From positions 1,627,983 to 1,691,982 of the forward strand of contig NZ_CP061296.1 of the NCBI RefSeq assembly GCF_018687555.1: a DNA stretch of 64,000 nucleotides, in the 5' to 3' direction. The first letter of the stretch is position 1, and every line of letters begins with the position of its first letter. The position numbers and the translations under genes were made by a program. Below, piece by piece: positions 21,121-30,385 of the stretch. This DNA comes from Polynucleobacter sp. MWH-P3-07-1 (lineage in GTDB: Bacteria; Pseudomonadota; Gammaproteobacteria; Burkholderiales; Burkholderiaceae). The notes beneath the pieces are model-generated. The model was not told where the DNA came from and did not search any database. It worked only from the letters and a program-made list of their open reading frames with translations.

Positions 21121-21792
21121 ATGCCAATCAAAAACTCTGAATCCCTAAACAGTCTTTTTGCCAATAATCGCGCCTGGGCCGAGGCGATGGTGAAAGAAGA
21201 TCCTGAATTTTTTAAGCGCCTGGTCTCTCAGCAAGCCCCTGAGTATCTTTGGATTGGCTGTGCTGACAGCCGCGTTCCTGCCAATGAAATTGTTGATCTA
21301 CTACCTGGCGAACTCTTTGTTCATCGCAATGTAGCCAATGTCGTTGTACACACCGACTTAAATTGCTTATCGGTGATTCAGTTTGCCATTGACTTGCTAA
21401 AAGTAAAACATATTCTCGTTGTTGGTCATTATGGCTGCGCCGGCGTCCACGCCGCATTGAGTGATCGCCGTGTTGGTCTAGCGGACAATTGGTTGCGTCA
21501 TGTTAAAGACGTTCACCAAAAACACGAACGTTATTTAGGTGAAGTACTGCCTACGCCAAAACGCCAAGACCGTTTATGCGAGCTCAATGTCATTGAACAA
21601 GTGATCAATGTTTGCGAGACAACCATCGTCAAAGATGCATGGTTAAGGGGTCAAGACCTCACTGTTCATGGTTGGACGTACCGCCTAGAGACTGGCTTAG
21701 TAAATGATTTAGGAATGTCAATTAGCTCTCCAGAGGAAATGAAAGTGCGTTACGAAAAAACTCTGCTGCGTTATGAGAATGAGTCTAGCTAG
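21121..21792 (+). CDS. can: Beta-class carbonic anhydrase
   Basis: Interconverts CO2 and bicarbonate in the cytoplasm. The zinc ligands Cys47, His103 and Cys106 are in IGCADSR and VVGHYGCAGV, with the catalytic Asp49-Arg51 dyad. The length of 223 aa is typical of the Can type. The stop codon is immediately followed by the TTG start of the LpxL-like gene. An SbtA-type bicarbonate transporter is encoded elsewhere in the window (61825). Confidence 0.95.
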   Translation: MPIKNSESLNSLFANNRAWAEAMVKEDPEFFKRLVSQQAPEYLWIGCADSRVPANEIVDLLPGELFVHRNVANVVVHTDLNCLSVIQFAIDLLKVKHILVVGHYGCAGVHAALSDRRVGLADNWLRHVKDVHQKHERYLGEVLPTPKRQDRLCELNVIEQVINVCETTIVKDAWLRGQDLTVHGWTYRLETGLVNDLGMSISSPEEMKVRYEKTLLRYENESS

Positions 21793-22680
21793 TTGCTGAA
21801 AAATCTTTCAAATCAGCTTGCAGTTGGTTTTTTAAAGCTTCTTTCAATTCTCCCCTACAGGCTGCTCGTCAATCTTGGATATCTGCTCGGTAGCATTGCC
21901 GCCTTGCTACCAAGTGAGCGCAATCGTGTGGTGAAGACCAACTTGAGTTTGTGTTTCCCCGAGTTAAGCCCTAATGAAATAAATCAGTTAAGTCGAAAAC
22001 ATTGGCGCCTCCTCGGCCGCAGCCTAGTGGAGAAAAGTATCATTTGGCTCGGTAGCGCTAAACAAGTGAGCGACATGATTGAAGTGCAATCCGAAGTAAA
22101 CCTTGCCAGTCGTAAACCGCGTATCTTGGTAAACATGCACTTCACCGGCATAGAGGGCAGCATTGTATTGAGTGCTCTTTCCAAAACCCATGATTGGCCC
22201 CGCACTTCCGGATTCTTTCAGAAAATGAAGAGCCCCTTCTTCAATCAAAAAATTATTGAATGGCGCAATCGCTTTGGTGGCAATTCGATTGACCGACAAG
22301 GCAACTCGATGGAATTGATTCGCGAGATTCGTAAAGGTAGTTTTATTATCATTGCCCCCGATATTGATTTGGGGATTAAAGACTCTACTTTTGTACCCTT
22401 CTTTAATATTCAAACCAATACGATTACCGCAGTGTCGCGCCTCGCCAAAATTACGGGGGCTGATGTCTGCACCATGATCACCACCCTCAAAGAAGATGGC
22501 TCCGGCTACATCTGCTCGATCAGTAAACCTCTAGAAAACTTCCCCAGCGATGATCCCGAGGCTGATACGGCTCGATTAAACCAAATCTTTGAAAAAGAAA
22601 TTCGGCTCAGACCTGCGGAGTATTACTGGGTCCATAAGCGCTTTAAAAATCGCCCCAATCAAGAGGCCAGCCCTTATTAA
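21793..22680 (+). CDS. Lysophospholipid/lipid A acyltransferase (LpxL/HtrB family)
   Basis: Transfers a secondary acyl chain to lipid A on the inner membrane. An N-terminal hydrophobic helix (residues 12-40) anchors it. The catalytic H-x4-E is in NMHFTGIEGS, followed by the family motifs GNSIDRQGNSMELIREIRKG and IIIAPDIDLG. The start is apparently TTG directly after the stop of the carbonic anhydrase gene, so translation is likely coupled. Confidence 0.9.
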   Translation: MLKNLSNQLAVGFLKLLSILPYRLLVNLGYLLGSIAALLPSERNRVVKTNLSLCFPELSPNEINQLSRKHWRLLGRSLVEKSIIWLGSAKQVSDMIEVQSEVNLASRKPRILVNMHFTGIEGSIVLSALSKTHDWPRTSGFFQKMKSPFFNQKIIEWRNRFGGNSIDRQGNSMELIREIRKGSFIIIAPDIDLGIKDSTFVPFFNIQTNTITAVSRLAKITGADVCTMITTLKEDGSGYICSISKPLENFPSDDPEADTARLNQIFEKEIRLRPAEYYWVHKRFKNRPNQEASPY

Positions 22681-22737
22681 GACGCAAGGCAGCAAGCAAG
22701 TCTTTAGTTGCCGCTACTTTTATCCTATCATTCAAGG

Positions 22738-23490
22738 ATGAGCGAACGTATTGGGCTTTTTGCCGATCTCCATAGTAATTTAGAAGCCTTTGAAGCCTGC
22801 ATGGCCAGAGCTAAAGAGCTGGGTGTCACACGCATGGCTTTTCTGGGCGATCTGGTTGGATATAACGCCGATCCCAGCGCTTTAATCGATAGAATTGCTG
22901 CACTGATAGATGCTAAGCAAGCGATCGCAGTCCGCGGCAATCATGATGAAGCCATCTTTAAAGACTACACACAGCAAATGAATATCAATGCTAACGCTGC
23001 GATTGAGTGGACCAAAACCCAACTCAATTCCGCTCAAGTGCAGTTTTTGAAAGACTTGCCATTGATCATTCATGAAGAACAAATTTGCTATACCCATGCC
23101 TCCGCACATCATCCTGAAGCCTGGAATTACGTCACCGACAGTATGAGTGCCTGGCAATGTGCACAAAGTTCTGGCAAGCCTTATACCTTTGTTGGCCATG
23201 CTCATGAGCAAGCACTCTTCTATCAAAGTGCCGTGGGTAAACTGATTCGTTTTGCACCGCATCCAGGCGATGATGTGCCGGTCATGAATCATCGCAAGTG
23301 GGTCAGCGTGGTTGGCTCTTTAGGGCAGCCTCGTGATGGCAATCCAGCAGCATGCTTTGCTGTATTTGAGCCTGACTCTCAGTCGCTCACCTTTCATCGC
23401 ACGCCTTACGATCACTTCACAGCAGCAGAAAAAGTCAGGCGGGCAGGCCTCCCTGAAGAGCTTGCAAATCGTCTGCTGACAGGCAAATAA
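22738..23490 (+). CDS. Calcineurin-like metallophosphoesterase (YfcE/MJ0936 type)
   Basis: A two-metal phosphoesterase of 250 aa. Motifs run in order: IGLFADLHSNLEAFEAC (metal-binding Asp and His), FLGDLVGYNADP, VRGNHDEAI, YTHASAHH and FVGHAHEQALFY. I chose the ATG at 22738 because the reading just upstream has no good initiation signal. It lies 3 bp before the kinase-stress protein gene, suggesting a two-gene signalling unit. The substrate is unknown. Confidence 0.9.
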   Translation: MSERIGLFADLHSNLEAFEACMARAKELGVTRMAFLGDLVGYNADPSALIDRIAALIDAKQAIAVRGNHDEAIFKDYTQQMNINANAAIEWTKTQLNSAQVQFLKDLPLIIHEEQICYTHASAHHPEAWNYVTDSMSAWQCAQSSGKPYTFVGHAHEQALFYQSAVGKLIRFAPHPGDDVPVMNHRKWVSVVGSLGQPRDGNPAACFAVFEPDSQSLTFHRTPYDHFTAAEKVRRAGLPEELANRLLTGK

Positions 23491-23493
23491 GCT

Positions 23494-24912
23494 ATGCCAC
23501 TTTCCTCAGATATCGAAGCGGTCGATGATATTTTTCAAGAGGGCAAGGTTGTTGATGGCTTCTTGTTGGGAAAAGAAGTTCATCGTGGCGGTATGGCCAG
23601 CCTCTTCTCGGCTACAAAAGCAGGCATTGATGTTCCAATTCTTCTGAAGATTCCTCGGGTTGGCAAAGATCAGCCGGTTGAAAGCTTAATTGGATTTGAG
23701 ACTGAGCTTACTATTTTGCGCGCCCTCAACAGCCCCTACGTTCCTAAATATTTGGGGGCTGGCAGTATGGCGACCCAACCGTATATCGCCATGGAAAGAG
23801 TGAATGGTAGGCCCCTGGAAGACTTCATCAAAGAAGGAAAAAAATTTAGTATTGAAGAGGTGATTCAGATTGGCGCTGACCTAGCCCAAGCAGTTCAATC
23901 ACTTCACTCGCAAGATGCAATTCATCTGGATATCAAGCCAGAAAATATTTTGCTTGATGAACATGGCAAGCTCACTCTGATTGATTTTGGCCTATCGCAC
24001 CATGCCCGTTTTCCAGATCTACTTGCAGAAGAAATGCGAAAAGGTGTTGGGTCTGCGCCCTACGTCTCACCAGAGCAAATCGTGGGTATCCGTGAAGACT
24101 ATCGCAGCGATATCTTTTCGATTGGCGTCATCATGTATGAACTGCTTACTGGAGAGCTGCCATTTGGCAACCCTCAAACCATGGGCGGACTTCGAAAACG
24201 TTTATGGGCTGAGCCATTTCCACCACGCGGGATTCGCAAAGAAATTCCACGCTGGCTTCAAGAAGTGATTCTTCGCTGTCTAGAACCTCGTGCAGCCAGT
24301 CGAATTCAAAGTGCCGCACGCTTGCGACAAATTTTGTTAGATCATGAGTCTCTTAAGCTCACTGAGCGCGCTGATCGAGTTGAGCCACCAAGCTTTTGGG
24401 AAAACCTCACTCGCTGGTTTCAGGCCGCTGGTTACGAGCCCTCACCAAGCCCCCTTCCTAGCGCTGGCAACCAAGATTCACCCCTCATGATTGCTGCGAT
24501 TGATACACGCCAATCTGATGCAGCACTTCAACTGAAGATGCAAGTCGCCGCTAAAAATTTATTGCAAGCTTACTCAGAGGGTCGTTTAATTTGTGTGAGC
24601 ACCATTGCAAGTACGCCAACCTATGAAGGGAATCAGGAAAGCGAAACAGCCAGCGGAATTGTGCGAGGGCACTTAGTCCAGCTGATGGAATGGGCTAAGC
24701 CACTGAAGCTTCCTCCAGAAAGAATTTCTTATCATGTATTGGAGGCGCTTGACCCTGCTAGCAGAATTGTGGAATTCGCCAAGGACAATGATGCATCATT
24801 AATCTTAATTGGTGCAACGCATAGACTGCCCAATAAAGTCACGCCCTGGAGAACCTCGATGACAAAGATAGTCGAAGAGGCTTCCTGCAGCGTTCATATT
24901 GTGCGTACTTAG
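23494..24912 (+). CDS. Hanks-type Ser/Thr protein kinase fused to a universal stress protein domain
   Basis: Residues about 20-285 form a protein kinase: glycine loop HRGGMASLF, Lys in PILLKIPRVG, catalytic loop HLDIKPENILL (HLD in place of HRD), DFGLS and SAPYVSPEQ. Residues about 325-472 resemble UspA, but the ATP-loop glycines of ATP-binding Usp proteins are not conserved. No transmembrane segment is seen, so it is cytoplasmic. The upstream phosphoesterase gene, 3 bp away, could act in the same pathway; this is inference. Confidence 0.9.
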   Translation: MPLSSDIEAVDDIFQEGKVVDGFLLGKEVHRGGMASLFSATKAGIDVPILLKIPRVGKDQPVESLIGFETELTILRALNSPYVPKYLGAGSMATQPYIAMERVNGRPLEDFIKEGKKFSIEEVIQIGADLAQAVQSLHSQDAIHLDIKPENILLDEHGKLTLIDFGLSHHARFPDLLAEEMRKGVGSAPYVSPEQIVGIREDYRSDIFSIGVIMYELLTGELPFGNPQTMGGLRKRLWAEPFPPRGIRKEIPRWLQEVILRCLEPRAASRIQSAARLRQILLDHESLKLTERADRVEPPSFWENLTRWFQAAGYEPSPSPLPSAGNQDSPLMIAAIDTRQSDAALQLKMQVAAKNLLQAYSEGRLICVSTIASTPTYEGNQESETASGIVRGHLVQLMEWAKPLKLPPERISYHVLEALDPASRIVEFAKDNDASLILIGATHRLPNKVTPWRTSMTKIVEEASCSVHIVRT

Positions 24913-24933
24913 CTTAGCTCCGCCAAGCTAAGT
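24907..24933. terminator. Hairpin between convergent kinase and dctA genes
   Basis: A perfect 9-bp stem (ACTTAGCTT / AAGCTAAGT) with a 9-base loop, overlapping the kinase stop codon. There is no T-run, so it may be a weak or factor-assisted terminator rather than a classical one. Confidence 0.55.
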
Positions 24934-24943
24934 ACCACACTCA

Positions 24944-26272
24944 TTACTTCATCTTATCCTGCTGACGATCTAGAATAACTTCAGGCTCTTGCGCTTCAAT
25001 CCAGCTATCGCGATTGAGCACTGCATTCAATCGCTTGTGATCGAGCTCACCAGTCCAATTGGCGACAACGATTGTTGCTACACCGTTACCAACTAAATTA
25101 GTTAAGGCACGGGCTTCGGACATGAAGCGATCAATACCCAAAATGATGGCTAGGCCTTCTACCGGCACATTACCTACGGCAGAGAGAGTTGCAGCCAAAA
25201 CAATGAAGCCGCTGCCTGTAACGCCAGCAGCGCCCTTAGAGGTCAAAAGTAGGACCAACAGCAAGGTGATCTCTTGCACCAGAGTCATTTGTGTATTGGT
25301 AGCCTGCGCGATAAAGATGGCTGCCATCGTTAAATAAATCGAGGTACCGTCTAAATTAAAGGAATAGCCAGTAGGAATAACCAAGCCGACACAACTCTTC
25401 TTGGCGCCTAAGACTTCCATTTTTTCAATCATTCGTGGCAGGACTGACTCCGAAGAAGAGGTGCCTAAAACAATCAGTAACTCTTCTTTGATATAGCGCA
25501 CGAACTTGAAAATGCTAAAGCCATTAAAGCGTGCGATCAGACCGAGCACAATGAAGACAAATAGTAGGCAAGTGATATAGAAACTACCCATGAGCTTGCC
25601 TAATGAGAACAAAGAGACAATCCCGTACTTACCAATTGTGAAAGCCATTGCACCAAAAGCGCCAACAGGGGCAAACTTCATGATGATGCCGATGATGTCG
25701 AAAAGAACGTGGGATAGCTTTTCTGTTAAGTCAAATACTAAAGTGCCGCGGCCGCCAAACTTATGTAACGCAAAACCAAACAAGATGGCGAAGAAAAGCA
25801 CTTGCAAAATATCGCCCTTAGCAAATGCATCAATTGCAGTGCTAGGAATGATATTCATTAAGAAGTCGACAACGGTACCGATTTTTCCAGGGCCGGTATA
25901 GGCTGCGATGCCTTTGGTATCCAGCGAGGCAGGATCAATATTCATGCCAGAACCTGGTTGGAATACATTAACAACAACTAAGCCAATAATGAGGGCTAGA
26001 GAGCTCACAACTTCAAAGTAAAGAAGTGCTAAACCGCCAGTTTTGCCCACCTTCTTCATATCTTCCATGCCCGCAATACCCAGCACGACGGTACAGAAAA
26101 TAATTGGGGCAATCAGCATCTTGATGCCCTTAATAAATGCATCTCCGAAGGGCTTCATAGCAACGGCCGCTTCAGGGTAAAAATGACCCATGAAAACACC
26201 GATTGCAACGGCTACGAGCACCTGAAAGTACAGAATTTTATAAATTGGGGGTTTTTTGAGAGTCGCGGTCAA
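24944..26272 (-). CDS. dctA: C4-dicarboxylate transport protein DctA
   Basis: A 442-aa inner-membrane sodium- or proton-dicarboxylate symporter of the glutamate transporter fold. Diagnostic parts are the serine-rich hairpin region [44 protein letters not shown] and [30 protein letters not shown]. It imports succinate, fumarate and malate, important for a freshwater bacterium living on small organic acids. It is divergent from the pseudouridine synthase gene. Confidence 0.96.
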   Translation of the reverse strand: MTATLKKPPIYKILYFQVLVAVAIGVFMGHFYPEAAVAMKPFGDAFIKGIKMLIAPIIFCTVVLGIAGMEDMKKVGKTGGLALLYFEVVSSLALIIGLVVVNVFQPGSGMNIDPASLDTKGIAAYTGPGKIGTVVDFLMNIIPSTAIDAFAKGDILQVLFFAILFGFALHKFGGRGTLVFDLTEKLSHVLFDIIGIIMKFAPVGAFGAMAFTIGKYGIVSLFSLGKLMGSFYITCLLFVFIVLGLIARFNGFSIFKFVRYIKEELLIVLGTSSSESVLPRMIEKMEVLGAKKSCVGLVIPTGYSFNLDGTSIYLTMAAIFIAQATNTQMTLVQEITLLLVLLLTSKGAAGVTGSGFIVLAATLSAVGNVPVEGLAIILGIDRFMSEARALTNLVGNGVATIVVANWTGELDHKRLNAVLNRDSWIEAQEPEVILDRQQDKMK

Positions 26273-26382
26273 TTTAGTCTCGCTTTATATAAGAATAGGT
26301 TTTTTAAATATTACGTAATTTCGGAATTTTATAGCTTTATGGCGCTTTTGCCCATAAATCGCTACTGCTTGATAATGAGGGC

Positions 26383-27126
26383 ATGGAAGATCAGGAAAAA
26401 ATCCGTGTTTCAAAACTGCTCTCAGAGCTAGGCCTATGCTCTCGACGTGAGGCCGATGCCTACATTGAGCAAGGTCTAGTGACGGTAGATGGAGAAGTTG
26501 TCAATGAACTCGGGGTTCGAGCCTTTCGCCATCAAAAAATTGAGCTGCAATCCAGCGCCCAAAAACAACAGGCTTCTAGGGTAACCGTCATTTTGAATAA
26601 ACCGGTGGGCTACATTTCTCACTTTGATGATGAACAAGAGTATCAACCAGCCGCATCGCTGATTACGCCGGAGAATTACTTTCCCAGCCCCTTGGATAAA
26701 GGCCGCAGCGCAAAATTCAATACCCGTGGTTTAGCCCCTGCCGGCCGGCTTGATATTGACTCTACTGGCATGCTAGTTCTGACTCAAGATGGACGAATTG
26801 CCAAGCTGTTGATTGGGGAAAACAGCCCTATAGAGAAAGAATATCTCGTCAGAGTAGAAGGCAAGCTCTCATTTGCCGATTTGGATCTTCTAAAACATGG
26901 ACTCAGCCTAGACGGCGTTGTCCTCAAGCCAGCCCAAGTCAGTTGGCAAAACGAGGATCAATTGCGATTTGTTTTAAGAGAAGGCCGCAAGCGCCAGATC
27001 CGAAGAATGTGTGAGATGGTTGGGCTAAAAGTATTAGGTCTTAAGCGGGTGCGCATGGGGCGAATTTCTTTGGGCCCACTACCACCAGGACAGTGGCGTT
27101 TTTTACGGCCGGAAGAACAGTTCTAG
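26383..27126 (+). CDS. rRNA pseudouridine synthase (RsuA/RluB family)
   Basis: A 247-aa enzyme isomerising a uridine in ribosomal RNA. An N-terminal S4 RNA-binding domain (RVSKLLSELGLCSRREADAYIEQGLVTVDGEVV) precedes the catalytic domain with the essential Asp in PAGRLDIDSTGMLVLTQDG and the motif REGRKRQIRRMCEMVGLKVLGLKRVRMG. RluB or RluF specificity cannot be settled by eye. prfC follows 6 bp later. Confidence 0.9.
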   Translation: MEDQEKIRVSKLLSELGLCSRREADAYIEQGLVTVDGEVVNELGVRAFRHQKIELQSSAQKQQASRVTVILNKPVGYISHFDDEQEYQPAASLITPENYFPSPLDKGRSAKFNTRGLAPAGRLDIDSTGMLVLTQDGRIAKLLIGENSPIEKEYLVRVEGKLSFADLDLLKHGLSLDGVVLKPAQVSWQNEDQLRFVLREGRKRQIRRMCEMVGLKVLGLKRVRMGRISLGPLPPGQWRFLRPEEQF

Positions 27127-27132
27127 CAAGGG

Positions 27133-28809
27133 GTGCCCGCTTATAATCAGGGTCATTCCCAGAATAAGCGCAGATTTACCATCGAAACGAATCCATCCAG
27201 CAATACCGCCGCAGAGGTATCTCGTCGCCGCAGTTTTGCAATCATCTCCCACCCAGACGCTGGCAAGACGACGCTTACAGAAAAATTACTTCTGTACGCT
27301 GGAGCGATTCAGATTGCGGGTAGCGTAAAGGCAAGAAAAGCCAGTAGGCATGCCACCTCAGACTGGATGGAAATTGAAAAGCAGCGCGGCATCTCTGTTG
27401 CGAGCTCTGTGATGCAGATGGAATATCGCGATTGCATTATTAATTTGCTCGATACGCCGGGCCACCAAGATTTCTCTGAAGATACTTACCGAGTGTTAAC
27501 TGCGGTTGACTCTGCACTGATGGTAATTGATGCTGCCAATGGTGTTGAATCACAGACCTTGCGATTACTCGAGGTTTGTCGCGCACGCAATACACCAATT
27601 GTTACTTTCATCAATAAAATGGATCGGGAAGTTAAGCCGCCGATGGAGTTGATGGACGAGATTGAGACCGCCCTCGGAATTGAAGTGGTTCCCTTCACTT
27701 GGCCCGTCGGTATGGGTAAATCTTTTGCGGGCGTGATCGACATTGCTCACTCACAAATGCGCATGTTCAAAGCAGGCGAAGATCGCGTAACCGAAGACTC
27801 TCATACCATCATTGATGTGAACGATGCGCAGTTAAAAGAGCGTCTCGGATCGAGCTTGGATGAAGCGCTTACAGAAGTTGATTTAATTCAGAATGCTATG
27901 CCAGCCTTTGATCGTGAGGCCTTTTTGGCCGGACGGCAGTCGCCAGTATTTTTTGGTTCCGCAATTAATAACTTCGGTGTTAGAGAAATTCTCAACACCC
28001 TGGTTGAATTAGCACCAGCGCCAGGATCTCGTAAAGCACTGCAACGCGAAGTAAGTCCTGCTGAGAATAAATTCTCGGCAGTGGTATTCAAGATTCAGGC
28101 CAATATGGATCCCGCCCATCGCGACCGCGTTGCCTTCTTGCGAATTTGCTCTGGTCACTTTGAGCGCGGCATGAAGCTCAAGATCTGCCGCAACGGCAAA
28201 GAGGTGCGCACCAATAATGCCCTCTCCTTTTTATCCCAGCGACGCGATATTCTTGATGAGGCATTTCCTGGTGACATCATTGGCTTACCAAATCATGGCC
28301 TACTTCGTCTAGGAGACACGCTTACCGAAGGCGAGCAATTGCAATTTACGGGCTTACCTTTTTTTGCCCCAGAAATTTTTCGCATGGTTGAATCTGCCGA
28401 TCCCCTGCGCACCAAACAATTACGAACCGGACTCATGCAACTTGGTGAAGAAGGTGCCATTCAGGTCTTCCGCCCAATGTCAGGCGGAACAATGCTCTTA
28501 GGGGCGTTTGGTCAACTCCAGTTTGAGGTAGTCAGTCACCGATTGCAAACCGAATATGGCGCTGAGGTTAGACTCCTTCCAGCTCGCTTTAGTCTGGCAC
28601 GTTGGGTAAGCTCTGATGACGCAGTCGCTTTAAAGAAATTCATTCAAGAAAATATTCACCGCATGGCGGAAGATGTTGTAGGGGCGCCAGTATTTCTGGC
28701 TACCCATAAATCAGAGCTCGATGTTGCTAGCCAGCGCTGGGAAGCTGTTCAATTTCATGCTCTTCGGGAGCATGCCGGTCTCATTTTTCAATCTGACCTA
28801 GCCGGCTAA
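27133..28809 (+). CDS. prfC: Peptide chain release factor 3
   Basis: A translational GTPase that recycles RF1 and RF2 from the ribosome. G1 SHPDAGKTT, G3 DTPGHQDF and G4 NKMD are in place, and the RF3-type C-terminal domains follow. The start is uncertain: there is no ATG in the first 60 codons, the only standard start is GTG 27133, and a TATAAT hexamer sits just inside it at 27142-27147. From the ATC at 27181 the protein would be 542 aa, closer to family length, but that would be a non-standard start. Confidence 0.93.
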   Translation: MPAYNQGHSQNKRRFTIETNPSSNTAAEVSRRRSFAIISHPDAGKTTLTEKLLLYAGAIQIAGSVKARKASRHATSDWMEIEKQRGISVASSVMQMEYRDCIINLLDTPGHQDFSEDTYRVLTAVDSALMVIDAANGVESQTLRLLEVCRARNTPIVTFINKMDREVKPPMELMDEIETALGIEVVPFTWPVGMGKSFAGVIDIAHSQMRMFKAGEDRVTEDSHTIIDVNDAQLKERLGSSLDEALTEVDLIQNAMPAFDREAFLAGRQSPVFFGSAINNFGVREILNTLVELAPAPGSRKALQREVSPAENKFSAVVFKIQANMDPAHRDRVAFLRICSGHFERGMKLKICRNGKEVRTNNALSFLSQRRDILDEAFPGDIIGLPNHGLLRLGDTLTEGEQLQFTGLPFFAPEIFRMVESADPLRTKQLRTGLMQLGEEGAIQVFRPMSGGTMLLGAFGQLQFEVVSHRLQTEYGAEVRLLPARFSLARWVSSDDAVALKKFIQENIHRMAEDVVGAPVFLATHKSELDVASQRWEAVQFHALREHAGLIFQSDLAG

Positions 28810-28812
28810 GCT

Positions 28813-29049
28813 TCAACGAGGTAATTTACAGTCGAACACTGCTACTAATGCAGTGTCACTGTTTCTGTAGGTGGCTACTTTTCCATATTGCTCGCAATAG
28901 GCCTGTGCTTTTTTAGTCAACTCCGCCATGGAGGAGTCATTGCTATTTAAGAATGTCACATGATTGGCGTCAGAGCCATCTGTGAACTCTGCAGCACAAG
29001 CAGCCAGACCTAGACACAGAATGAGCGCGAAGTAGGATGATTTTGTCAT
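28813..29049 (-). CDS. Small lipoprotein of unknown function
   Basis: A 78-aa product with a lipoprotein signal: a basic N-terminus, a hydrophobic stretch and the lipobox LAAC at about residues 15-18. The mature part has two cysteines. It is convergent with prfC with only 3 bp between the stops. I do not recognise the family; an outer- or inner-membrane-anchored periplasmic role is inferred from the signal. Confidence 0.7.
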   Translation of the reverse strand: MTKSSYFALILCLGLAACAAEFTDGSDANHVTFLNSNDSSMAELTKKAQAYCEQYGKVATYRNSDTALVAVFDCKLPR

Positions 29050-29121
29050 GGGTGCTTTCGGGTTTGAACTTGATATTGCTCGATTTAATCATGAATTAGC
29101 CAGGTTTGGCATACTATTAAC

Positions 29122-29334
29122 ATGCCTAACTGGAGCTACCTGATTGCACGCCTGATTAGCGCGATTGGCTCGTGGTTAGATGCGAGCAATCTGCGTAATC
29201 GGGTTTACCAACTTGAAGAAGAAAATGAGCTTTTGCGAACCGCTTTAGAAGATGTTCAACGCATGGATCCAGAGGGGCGCATTGGGTGGTATGCCAAAGA
29301 AACCTTAGATCACGTTAGTTCACCAAAAAAATAA
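29122..29334 (+). CDS. Small coiled-coil protein of unknown function
   Basis: A 70-aa protein. The N-terminal half is amphipathic (SYLIARLISAIGSWLDASNLRN) and the middle RVYQLEEENELLRTALEDVQRM has heptad spacing of Leu typical of a short coiled coil. It is divergent from the small lipoprotein gene. Function unknown. Confidence 0.65.
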   Translation: MPNWSYLIARLISAIGSWLDASNLRNRVYQLEEENELLRTALEDVQRMDPEGRIGWYAKETLDHVSSPKK

Positions 29335-29378
29335 CCCAAACTACGCATCAGCGCTCAATAATCTTTTATTATTTGCCC

Positions 29379-30137
29379 ATGAAATCGATCTTATTTGCCG
29401 CTCTTTTAACGATTGCTCTGCCTAGCTTTGCTATGGATGATGTTCCCGATGGCTTACCCGATCACATTGTGGGCGACATTGGTGCAGCAGTGTATACGTC
29501 TAATTTGCATATCGGTAGCGAGGGTACTCAGTCCTTAGCCCTCCCTTATGCCTTCTTTGACTATGAGCGCTTCTTTGCTCGGATCGATGAAGTTGGTATT
29601 AAAACTTTCAAGATGGGCTATGGTTATTTCGAGCTTGGTGGAAAAATTAATCTCGATACTTATACGGTCAAATCTACGATCAATGGAACTTCAATCAATC
29701 GTAGTGATCCTATTCCATTAGGTGTGGGCACTTTTCAAGAAACGCCCATCGGTGCTTTCTTTATCAATGCATATCATGACTTTGGCAAATCAAAGGGTGC
29801 CCTTTATGAGCTTTCTTATTTTGGTGAGATAGAAACGCTTGCGCATGTCGTTGTTTATCCCCAGGTGGGTATTGAGAGGCAGTCTTCCCAATATGCAAAC
29901 TACTACTATGGCATTACTCCAGGAGAATCTACTGCTACCGGCTACTCAGCTTATACCGCACCAGCCACTAGCAATTTAATGGCAGGGTTAATGGTAGAAA
30001 TTCCAGTAGTAGATAGTTGGTACGTTAATTTATATGGCAAGCGCAAATGGCTCGGTAACGGAATTAACAATAGCCCTGTCCTAAACCGTTCATTTCAAGA
30101 CAACATCTTTGTAGCCTTAGCGTATCGCTTTAAATAA
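29379..30137 (+). CDS. MipA/OmpV-type outer-membrane protein
   Basis: A 252-aa exported protein with a cleavable signal (residues 1-18, ending SFA-MDD) and alternating beta-strand pattern. The GDIGAAVYTSNLHIGSEGTQSLALPYAFFDYERFFARIDEVGIKTF region resembles MipA/OmpV scaffolding proteins. The ATG at 29379 is preferred over an in-frame TTG six bases earlier. Role: probably an outer-membrane barrel linked to wall enzymes; the family is not well defined. Confidence 0.75.
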   Translation: MKSILFAALLTIALPSFAMDDVPDGLPDHIVGDIGAAVYTSNLHIGSEGTQSLALPYAFFDYERFFARIDEVGIKTFKMGYGYFELGGKINLDTYTVKSTINGTSINRSDPIPLGVGTFQETPIGAFFINAYHDFGKSKGALYELSYFGEIETLAHVVVYPQVGIERQSSQYANYYYGITPGESTATGYSAYTAPATSNLMAGLMVEIPVVDSWYVNLYGKRKWLGNGINNSPVLNRSFQDNIFVALAYRFK

Positions 30138-30142
30138 ATTCG

Positions 30143-30382
30143 CTAGAGCTTGGTGTGTGAGCCATCACAATACGGTGGCGTGCTGGTCTGTTTGCAAGCA
30201 CATAGGTATACCGTTTTGGTTTTAGCTTCTGCAACCCGCAAAGGGTTGAATCCTGATGCAGTATGTGAGCCATCACAATAAGGCTGGCGCTTACTTTTTC
30301 CACAGGCACACCAAAAATAGATCTGCCCTGCCTCGACCTCTAATGCACATGGCGACTTTTGCGCAATGATTGGCTTAGGCAT
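30143..30382 (-). CDS. CDGSH iron-sulfur domain protein (two motifs)
   Basis: A 79-aa protein with two CDGSH-type 2Fe-2S motifs: C-A-C-...-PYCDGSHTASG and C-A-C-...-PYCDGSHTKL. Each supplies three Cys and one His, so the chain could bind two clusters on its own, unlike the single-motif dimeric mitoNEET. It starts 3 bp from the MHS-family transporter stop and may be cotranscribed with it. Electron transfer or cluster storage is the likely role. Confidence 0.9.
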   Translation of the reverse strand: MPKPIIAQKSPCALEVEAGQIYFWCACGKSKRQPYCDGSHTASGFNPLRVAEAKTKTVYLCACKQTSTPPYCDGSHTKL

Positions 30383-30385
30383 TCC

